Below, piece by piece: positions 55,181-64,000 of a stretch of 64,000 nucleotides of DNA. The stretch is from Cynocephalus volans. Its lineage: Eukaryota; Chordata; Mammalia; Dermoptera; Cynocephalidae. A program made the position numbers and the translations under genes. Location: assembly GCF_027409185.1 (NCBI RefSeq), contig NC_084463.1:45858407-45922406 (forward strand), read 5' to 3'. Each line of letters starts with the position of its first letter. Within the stretch, counting starts at the first letter, position 1. Under the pieces are notes generated by a model. That model was not told the origin of the DNA. It searched no databases and saw only the letters and a program-made list of their open reading frames with translations.

Positions 55181-56840
55181 TCCATTTAATTTTTCAGAAG
55201 TGCCACTCCCTACGCAGGGTACTTACTCCACTACCCTTCTCTTCTGTGTAACTCCCCATAAGGTTTTGCTACGTTTTAAAAAATCGCTCTACCTTCTTCA
55301 CCTGCTGGCCCTTCAGACTCCATTCCCCATCTCCTCAGAAGCACACAGCTATCTCAGTGACTCTTTTGGAAGAAGGCGTCAAGTTTACACAGGATAAGAG
55401 CAGCCAACTGGGTTTTTCATTATGGGCATCCCCCCACAATCTTACACAAAACTCCAATTTCCTTTTATGCGATCCAAGCCCTTCAGCATCCTCATGCTGG
55501 CACTGCACACAAGGCAATGCTTCAGATCGTCTGCAAGGAGCTCTGGTGTTCATCTCTCCACCCTCCTGTGCCTGCACTTTCCAGCTGGGTAGCTCTGCCT
55601 GAGGCACTGCAGTGTCAGAAGCAAACACACCCTAACAGCTTTTTGTCATTTACCTGTCTTTCCCCAGAGTGCCACTTCACCTTAGAGAGTTAGTAGGGAG
55701 GAGATAATCCCCAGGGCAAATGAAAACAATGCTTCCTTACAACTTGTGGGATGTCACTTCTGGCTTAGCTGCCAGGTTCGTACTCTCAGGGAACATCACA
55801 AAGCAAGCTGGGTTTTGTATACCAAGGCAGCTTCTTCCTCTTTGAATAAAGTAACATCAAATGCACTGTTCTGATGAGCAGGATATTAATCAAATACACT
55901 ATTTCCAGGTAAATAAAGGGTTCTGGAGAATTAGGTAGAAAAAATAATACTGAGTTTCAGATACATGTAAAGCTCTCCAGCTAAAATTAAAATAGCAAGA
56001 AAATAAATCAAGTGGAACAGGCCAGCATTATAGAAAATCACTTGATGTCACTCAGTGATTCAATAAATATATTTTTTCAACCTGAGCCAATGCTGTTCCA
56101 GTCACTGTGCTAGGACCGTATTTGATGAGCAAGACTGAAAAGCTTCTGTTCTCACAAGAACTCACATTTTGGCAGAATGCTAGGAAGCACACCTTGACAC
56201 TATTCCCAAGAGAGGTGACATCCAAGTGATAGGTGGCTTAGCCTTCTTTACCTGCCTTAGTGTCCCTTCTTTTGTTAATAACACCTGGATATTCCCTTTG
56301 GAGAGCTGTGTCTACAACAATGCCAGTCGTCCTGGCTCAGGAGACAGGCCTGTGTCCTGGGCCTACTGAGAGCATCACGTGTCCCTGGGGATGGCAATCA
56401 TGCAACAAGATCCACTCACGCACTTGAGACGCTCATCCTTGGATTCTCCAAACTGTTGGAAGTAAGCCACGAGCTGCTGGGGACAGACTGAAAGCAGCAG
56501 AGACAGCGAGACAAAACCCTAACTGCACTGCACAAGCCCCTGAATCCAGTTCTACCGAGGCTAGATATACTGTGAGACTTGGGAGACACATAAATCTCTC
56601 TCACGTTTTTTCCTTTACATCAGTTTGAGTTGGGATTCTATCTCTTCCAACAGATCTCGACTAAGAACAGTTAAGAATCCTTCATTTTCAGCTGGACATT
56701 GAAAAGTTACTTACTCATCTGCTGTGTTTACAAGGCTTTCACTCACAGTAAGACAGGTCTAGCTTGGCCTCCCGGTTCATCACTTACCAGATTTAGAATT
56801 CTGATTCCTCTTCTCTCTCACCTCTAAACTGACAGTAACA
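55181..56840. other. Unassigned 1.6-kb stretch
   Basis: Two overlapping open frames occur at 55335-55628 on opposite strands, neither with a known domain. A small old-LINE-like piece (CACTGTGCTAGGACCG) lies at 56040-56190. Confidence 0.35.
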
Positions 56841-56849
56841 GCAGAGCCT

Positions 56850-56960
56850 TCTTTGTAGGTTTGCAAAATGCAGTGAGACCCTGGATGGAGAATGCTTTGC
56901 ACAGTGCCTGGCACATGGTAAGTGCCCAATAAATGGCAGTCATTGTGATTCTGATGATAA
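56850..56960 (+). mobile_element. MIR SINE 3' part
   Basis: CACAGTGCCTGGCACATGGT and GTGCCCAATAAATGGCA are the MIR 3' core and tail. Confidence 0.8.
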
Positions 56961-56984
56961 TGGTTATTATCATAATCATGATCA

Positions 56985-58440
56985 TAACACTCCAAACCCT
57001 CTCCTGGCTCTATGCCCTCCCCTCTTGCAACTGCCCTGTTTCCCTGCTTCCTTTCACTACAAAACTCTTTTTAAAGGATATGTATTCTCTCTATTTTGCA
57101 CTTTTTACTTTCTGCCCCCTGATTTCCACCACTCCAATCAGGCTTTTATTTCCCCAGTATGCTATTGAAATTGCTGTTGTCAAGATCACCTATAAACTCC
57201 ATCTTGCCAAAAACAGTAATTAAATTTCCTCTCACTTTTCTCAGCCCTTTGGTTGTGTTTACCACAGTGGACACATTCTTCATCTTGAAGCATTGTCCTC
57301 ACTTGGCTTCTGGGAAACCACACACCAGGCTTTTCTTCAACCTGACTCTCCACCCTCTGTCTGTCTTTGCTGTCTCCTCCTCCTCTTCTGATGAGCTCTC
57401 TATGCTCACTCCCTGGGTCACTTCATTGTGTTCTTACCTAGGTAAACCACTTATCCATCAATGGCTTTGCAATATATCCCTGTAGTCCCAAACCCTTCCC
57501 TGACCTCCAGATCCCTCAGTCTAACCATCCATGTAACTTCACTTGGATGTCTAACAGGGCCCTTAAGCATAATAGAAACAAAACTCACTTGTCAATTTCA
57601 CCATCCCTCTCTTCTCCTAGAACCTGCTCCTCCTCATGGGGTCTCCATCTTGGAAAATAGCATGATTATTTCTACTTTCTCAGATGAAAACCTAGACATC
57701 ATCTTCAATTCCTGTCTTTTCTTGGTCACCACATTCAACTTATCAGCAGGTACTGTAGACTCTGACTTCAGATTTATTCTGAATCTAATTCCATTTCATT
57801 TCCTCCACCCTTTCCAACTGAGTTCACACACAAGACTATGCAGCAGCATTTCACTGGCCCCCAGACCTTACATTTGCCCCCTCATATACTGACAGATCAT
57901 CTCACACTTCTGCCACCTCAAATCTCCAGTGGCTTAATACCTGTAATACTTATTACACCAATGATAAAATTCAAGCACCTATGATATGACTATCATAAAA
58001 TCCAAAATTCTTTAAAATGTCCCATGACATTTATGTTTTATGTAGCACTTGCATCCTCCTCTGACTATCACTTGCAAACTTTTTCCACCTGTCTGTCCCT
58101 TCCTCACCATCTCCAGCCACACTCAGTGTGCTTCAGGGATCTCACACATGCCACACTGGGTCCTGCTTCAAGGCTTTTGTTGTTGCTGTTCCTTCTGCCT
58201 GGAACACTATTCTCCCAAGGATTCCCATGGCGGGCTTCTCAGCTTTTAGTTCATTGCTCAAAAGTTACCTCCCTAGAGAGGCCTTGCCTGACCATGGCCC
58301 CTAAAGATGTCTCTTTCCCACCCCTTTCACGCTCTCTCCTGCTCTTCTGTATTCTGCCTTATTTTCTTCAGATTGCTTATTTATTGATTTTCACCTACTT
58401 GTTGTCTGACTTCCCTGGTTGGGTTCACTGTCACATAGCA
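56985..58440 (+). mobile_element. L2 LINE, long fragment
   Basis: Sense L2 ORF2 3' part. Near 58180-58310 the words TGTTCCTTCTGCCTGGAACA and CTAGAGAGGCCTTGCCTGACC are diagnostic. The open frames at 57159-57485, 57461-57892 and 58024-58521 are pieces of this element rather than host genes. Confidence 0.8.
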
Positions 58441-60215
58441 CAGAAGAAAGTCTTAGAGGGATTTAAAGCCAACAGGCAAAGACAATTCCAATCTAACAGT
58501 CAAAAGCAGAGGAACTTCTGAGTCTTCTCTCCACTTATACTACCTTGAGAGTCCAACTACCTCCTTTCAGCTTAGTCTAAAAACCTGGAGTTGAGAAACA
58601 TACTTCTAAGTGGTGAGACTTACCCAACAGGGCAGCAACCTCTATTATACAGTGCTGCCTCTATTATAAAGAAGTAATGATTTTTAAATACTTGGCATTC
58701 AAACTATTCAATAAGCCCAATTATCATGGATAAGTGGGAAAAAAACCCTGAAAGGCAAAGGTAGACAGAGAATGAGATGTAAATAATTTGTATTCTATAT
58801 GTGGCATTTACTAAAAAGCCATTAGAGTCATTCCTGAAAATCTGATATAAAATTGATTGCAATTTCACAAACTACCTTGTGGCCCTACTAGTGAAATGAG
58901 TGAGTAAGACAGGCATAGCGAGCATGCATACAGAATGATTAGCTGTATAAACAACTAAATCAATAGCTTTATAGAACTGGATATCAATATGGTAATTGGA
59001 AATCAATAGGGTAAGCCAGAGCAATGCTAAATCTCTCCCAACATTCAGTAAATCTTGAATAGCAGACAGAACACCTCTTTCTATGAAAATGTAAATAAAC
59101 CAGTACATCAAAGAACAAAACTACTATGAAATTAATCAGTTATTTCAGGGATCTCCAAAATATTAAACATCTGGGGAAATGGTCTGTTGTTATAGTTGGG
59201 GCAATATTCTTTTACACTCAGTTTAACTGAACTTTATCTTACATCTACATGTTATTACCTGATTAATTCAACCTGATTCTAATCACAGCTTTGCCAAGCC
59301 CTCAAGCAGGTGCAATATTGAGATGATTTTATATTAATTTTTAGTAGTAATATATGGTTTTGTAAGTGCAAAATTTCATTCATGGACACTGTTTTCTTTA
59401 TAAAACAGACAACTCCTTGAGGGAAAGACTTACTCTAGCATTCTATGTCATTAATTTTACATGACCAGGGTTCTGTTCCTTGTATGGAAGTAGCCAGGAT
59501 CATGCATGAAGTACGTGGCTCCAGAGCCTAAGGGAATACTCCTTATACAAAACTTGTCACCAAGAGGTCCCATGCAGATCATAGGTTGGCATGGAGTTTG
59601 ATTCAGAATTGTACAAGGCCAAAGGCTAGCTAGATTTGAGGCAAACACACCTAACTGTGTGGACTGGCTATTCCCTAACTGCTTTCTAATTCTATTTTCC
59701 ACCCTCTTGTCCACTTCTGTGCCCTGGGAGAGTGACCTCTACCCACACCACCATCCAGTTTACCCTGCCCTCAGGTTCTCTGTGGTTTTCACCAATAGAA
59801 TTTCCAAGGAGGAGATGGGAGGCAGAGGACTGAGAGTTTGAAGACCTATCACTCAGCTGCTTTGGGACAGGCCCCTCCCACCACAAAGTTCCACCCCACA
59901 CTTGTACCTAACCCTTGCTCTTCTTTTTGCTTTTTTATCCAGGGATAGTAATGATTCCCACAGTGGCAGGTCACCATCTTATGCTTACTCCCTGAGCTCT
60001 GCCAACACCTCTGTAATAGTCCCTTCATTACACATTCTTCCACTGAATTCATTGGGTTTTCTACAGGGCTCGCTCAAGTCGTTAGTACCCGTATGTGCAC
60101 AATGAGGGGTACTTTCACCAAAAAAAAATGTGTGAACTCCTATGAGGCAGAAGACAATGTGGTGACTGTAATATACAAATTAATTAAACACCCATAACTT
60201 CTCTAACAATGCAGA
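58441..60215. other. Unassigned 1.8-kb stretch
   Basis: Open frames are under 90 codons and no repeat family was recognised. Confidence 0.35.
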
Positions 60216-60221
60216 GTCAGC

Positions 60222-60540
60222 CTTGATATCCACAGGTTCTGCATCTGAAGATTCAACCAACTACAGATCAAAAACATTCATGCATAAAAACAATAATAAC
60301 AATACAAGAATACAAATATGCAAATAAAAACAATGCACTATAACAACTATTTACATAGGATTTACATTGTATTAGGTATTGTAAGTAACCTAAAGATGAT
60401 TTAAAGTATACAGAAGAATGTGTGTAGATTATATGCAAATACAATGGCATATTTTATCAGGGATTTGAGTATCCACTGATTTTGATAACTGCTAAAAGTC
60501 TTGGAACCAATCCCCCACAAGTACTGAGGAATGACTGTAT
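60222..60540. mobile_element. Tigger-like MITE, second copy
   Basis: Starts AGTCAGCCTTGATATCCACA, carries TTTACATTGTATTAGGTATT and ends GAGGAATGACTGTATA, the same family and orientation as 14301-14583, but with a fuller central region. Confidence 0.8.
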
Positions 60541-60944
60541 ATCTATTTTTTTTTACAGCACATTGTAACATACCTTATTGTTACAGAATCATTATCTGCC
60601 CTCCTCACAAGACTAGGAATACTTTGAGTGCCGGAAATAGGTTTGTTTTAATACACCCAAAACCTGGCCAGTACCTAACTCAGAGCTCGTTTACATTTGT
60701 GAAACATCTCAAAGAATTTTAAACTGATTAGTAAAGCCAAGTAAGTAATTCACCATAATATAATGTGATAAGTGTTTAAAAGCAGCATGACTGAAATTAC
60801 CAGAACATAGAGGAGGAGGAAGGGCTTGATTCTGATGGCATCTGGAAGAATGAAGACTTGAGGGAAGGGATTATAGTGAAGAGGTGACATGCAATTAGAA
60901 GGATTAGTAGATGTACCTCAGAAAGAAATGGAGCAAAGAGATGA
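60541..60944. other. Unassigned sequence
   Basis: Nothing was recognised here. Confidence 0.35.
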
Positions 60945-62100
60945 GCCAGCCTAAGTGTCCAACAACAAGTGAATGAAAAAGAAAACATGGTATATGTACA
61001 CAATGATAATACTATTGAACTATGAAAAATAATAAAATCCAACCATTTATGGTAGTAAAATCCCCCCAAATTATAAGCAAACCAAATTCAACAGCACATT
61101 AAAAGGGTTATATACTACAGTCAGGTGGGATTTAATGCTGGAATGCAAGGATCATTCAACATGTTAAAATTACTTAATCGGATACACCACATTAACAGAA
61201 TGAAAGATATTGACCACACGATTACCTTGATAATCCAATAAAAAAGCATTTAAAAATTCAGGATCTATTCATGTAAGAAAAAATTTCAGCCAAATCTGTA
61301 TAGAAAAACTTACTTTATTACAATAGAGGGTATATATAAGAGCTGTAGAGCTAACATCAAAATCAGTGGAGAGAAAATAAATTTTGGCCTGTAAGATCAG
61401 TATGAGGCAAGTATGCCCATTCTTACCACATCCATTTGACATAGCCCTGAAAGTCCTAGCCAGAGCAATTATATAAGAAATAAATAATAAAAAGAATCCA
61501 AAGCAAAAAGGAAGTAATACTGTCCCTCTTTGTTGACAAGATGATTATAAATGCAGAAAATACTAGTGTCTCCACAAAAACACTGTTATATTAACAAATT
61601 TTCTAATGTTACAGGATACAAAAATTAGTGGTTTTCTAAACAGAAATATATATTCAGAAAATATGCTTCTACAAATGAAGAAAACAATCTCATATTTTTA
61701 AAAAGTATGAAATATTTATGCATAAACATAAAGTAAGTAGTAAAAGACTGCACAGAAGATTATAAAATGTTGATGATAGAAATTTAAAAAGAAATGGTTA
61801 GGTACAAGTACATACAGTGTTCATGCATAAGGGAACTAATAGTGTTAAAATATTCAGATTATCTTTCGATATCTACAAATTCAAAGAAATGAATATTATT
61901 CATTTCCAATATGGAACAAATAACACTAAAATGTATATTTAACCACAAAAGTTCCTAAATAGCCAAAGGGATCCTATACAAAGAAGGAAATGCTGGAGGC
62001 ATCAAACTTCCTGACTTCAAAATATATTACCAAGTTGTAGTATTCCATGCCATATAGTATAGACATACAAAAAGGCATATACCCCAACAGAACAGAGAGC
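60945..62100 (+). mobile_element. L1 ORF2 fragments
   Basis: A short ORF2 3' piece (GTCCAACAACAAGTGAATGA) is followed by an RT-region piece from 61055. The latter has ATGCTGGAATGCAAGGATCA and ATGCCCATTCTTACCACATC, in sense. Confidence 0.7.
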
Positions 62101-62109
62101 CCATTAATA

Positions 62110-63190
62110 AATCCGTACATATATTTTAATAATATATAATTATTGTACACATTTATAATTTATGCATATTGACGCATCACAATAAAACCTGACAGCAGTA
62201 TATCAATGATAGATTTAAATATTTCCCTTTTAAGAATGAAACACCCAGAGAAAAAAATTATTACAGAATCTGCTCACTTGAATAACACTCTATAAGAAAC
62301 AGTCCTAACTTATTATCCAGAAATTTCCAACCAACCACAAAATCCACTTTCTTCCTAAGAGCATAAAAAACATTTTACAGGACAGATTATATATCAGCTT
62401 ACAAAATAACTCTCAAAAAATTTGAGAAGTTCAAAATAATCCCAGGTATCTTTTCCAAAAATAACTGAATGAAACTACAAATGTATAACTTTAAGAAAAT
62501 AGGAAAATTTACAACTACAGAAAAACTAAACAAGACATTCTTGAACAACCATTGGGCCAAAGAGAAAATACAAAGGTAATTTGAAAAATATCTCAAATCA
62601 AGGAAAATAAAAACATGAGATGTTAAAACCTTTAAGGTGCAGTCAAAGCAGTATTATGAGGGAAGTTTATGAACAACCACATTATATATTTTAAAAAGTC
62701 TCAAATAAGCAATGTCACTTTACACTTCAAGGAAGCAGAAGAAGAACAAACAGAGCAACAAATTAGTGGATGACAGAAAAAAATTAGATTAGGACAGAAA
62801 TTAATAATGAGTAGAAAAACAAGAAAAAATGTTTTGCACCCCCAAAAACAAAACACACAAACAGAAAAAAACATAATCAAAAAACCATTCAGTTTATAAG
62901 GCAAAAAAAGAGAGAAAAGAAAATTTAAAAAAAGAGAGACATAAACAGAGACTTCAAAATGCTCCAAAAATAATAGTGGACAATTTTAAACAAGTATGTG
63001 ACAACAAATTTGGTAACTTAGAAAAAATACTTTTTTTACTGACATACAAGCTGCCAGCACTGAATCGAGAAAAGAGAGAAAAAAAAAAAAAAAAAGCCTG
63101 AATGGACCAACCACAAATAAAGGGACTTAATTAGTGCTACAAATCTTCCCATGAAAAACAGCTCAGGATCAGATAACTTCGTGGGTCAAT
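62110..63190 (+). mobile_element. Second L1, ORF2 5' part
   Basis: An earlier part of ORF2 (ACAAAATAACTCTCAAAAAA near 62400 and AGGTATCTTTTCCAAAAATA) begins here, after the 3' part of the previous element. It must therefore belong to another copy. Confidence 0.6.
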
Positions 63191-63224
63191 ACTACCAACA
63201 CCCAAAGAAGATAACTATCATTAT

Positions 63225-63470
63225 CTTTTACTACATTTCCTTCACATGCAATAATTGTACACGTTTCTAGGGCACAGTGTGACATATGGATACCAGTACA
63301 CAAAAGGAAATGATCAAATCAGGATGATTAGTGTATCAGTCACCTTATGTACCAGTTTTATATGTGTGATGGAAACAGTCAAAATTCTTTCTTCTGGCTA
63401 CTTAAAATAGCTTTGTGATAGCTACAGTCACCCAATATCAATTCTTCAATACTTGCAAAAAAACAAAATA
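63225..63470 (-). mobile_element. L1MA-like 3' UTR nested in the second L1
   Basis: The reversed 3' UTR pattern AATTGTACACGTTTCTAGGG and CAGTGTGACATATGGATACC interrupts the plus-strand L1. Confidence 0.65.
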
Positions 63471-63474
63471 GAAG

Positions 63475-64000
63475 AAAACCTACACAGAACATTTCTAAAC
63501 TCATATTAGGAGGCTAGTATCAGCCTGATATTAAAACTAAAAAAGGAAACTTGAAGAAAACAAGAAAATGTCCCTGACATACAGCATTGATGTATAAATT
63601 CCCCCCAAATATGAGCAAACCAAATTCAACAGCACATTAGGGAATATATACCACAATCAGGACGGATTTACTGCTGGAATTCAAGGATCATCCAACATTC
63701 AAAAATTGCTTACTGTGATACACCACATTTAAAAAATGAAAAATATAGACGACACGATTACCTCAAAATGCTATAAAAAGGCATTTAAAAATCCAGCATC
63801 TATCATGATACAAAAAGTTTCAACCAAATCTGTATAGAAAACTTACATTATTACAATAAAGGGTATATAATAAAGCCACAGAGCTAACATCAAAATCCAT
63901 GGGGAGAAACTAATATATTGGCCTGTAAGATCCAGTACAAGGCAAGTATGCCCATTCTTACCTCATCCATTCAACATAGCCCTGAAAGTCCCAGCCAGAG
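63475..64000 (+). mobile_element. Second L1, RT-region part, cut by window edge
   Basis: From 63595 it parallels 61055-61470 almost word for word, with many substitutions. The element runs past the right edge. Confidence 0.7.

Noticed and set aside
57159..58521. Several overlapping open frames of 108-165 codons
   Set aside because: The DNA matches L2 LINE sequence, so these are remnants of L2 ORF2.

Overview
The window is nuclear DNA of a placental mammal. It has spliced genes with phase-matched introns, a KRAB zinc-finger gene, dense L1 LINEs in several age layers, MIR and L2 fossils, MaLR LTRs, Tigger-type DNA transposons and CA microsatellites. The short SINEs are tRNA-Ile-derived monomers and dimers ending in an A-rich tail. 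From memory these most resemble the CYN SINEs of colugos (Dermoptera). That species call is an inference and was not tested.

The one gene I can assemble is a KRAB-C2H2 zinc-finger gene on the minus strand. A CpG-rich promoter lies near 33.65-34.25 kb, with a candidate non-coding exon 1 whose GTGAGT donor follows position 33653. A long intron follows; its start-codon exon was not found. Then come a 127-bp KRAB-A exon (20560-20686), a 90-bp KRAB-B exon (20231-20320) and a large last exon (15104-17889) with 25 C2H2 fingers. The splice phases join into one open frame of exactly 1000 codons plus a stop. The KRAB and spacer sequence resembles ZNF717. The array was enlarged by a 10-finger-period duplication and a 2-finger duplication. 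About seven decayed fingers lie beyond the stop codon, the last split by a Tigger-like transposon at a TA site.

At 1.6-1.86 kb a GC-rich block on the minus strand carries what looks like the first exon and promoter of a second KRAB zinc-finger gene running off the left edge. The window is therefore probably part of a head-to-tail zinc-finger cluster.

The rest is intergenic or intronic repeat DNA. 3-10 kb is L1 on the minus strand, interrupted by a complete two-LTR MaLR provirus (6510-8917) and by a younger L1 3' end. 22.7-26.6 kb is old L1 on the plus strand. 36-46 kb is nested minus-strand L1s with a GC-rich minisatellite inside an L1 3' UTR. 46-60 kb is the most unique sequence, with MIR, L2 and MLT1 relics. 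60.9-64 kb is overlapping L1s. Structures not explained by ordinary repeats are a long inverted repeat (arms about 113 bp) at 37.7-38.0 kb, a 36-bp hairpin at 0.3 kb, and a 520-bp duplicated segment at 36.4 and 48.1 kb.
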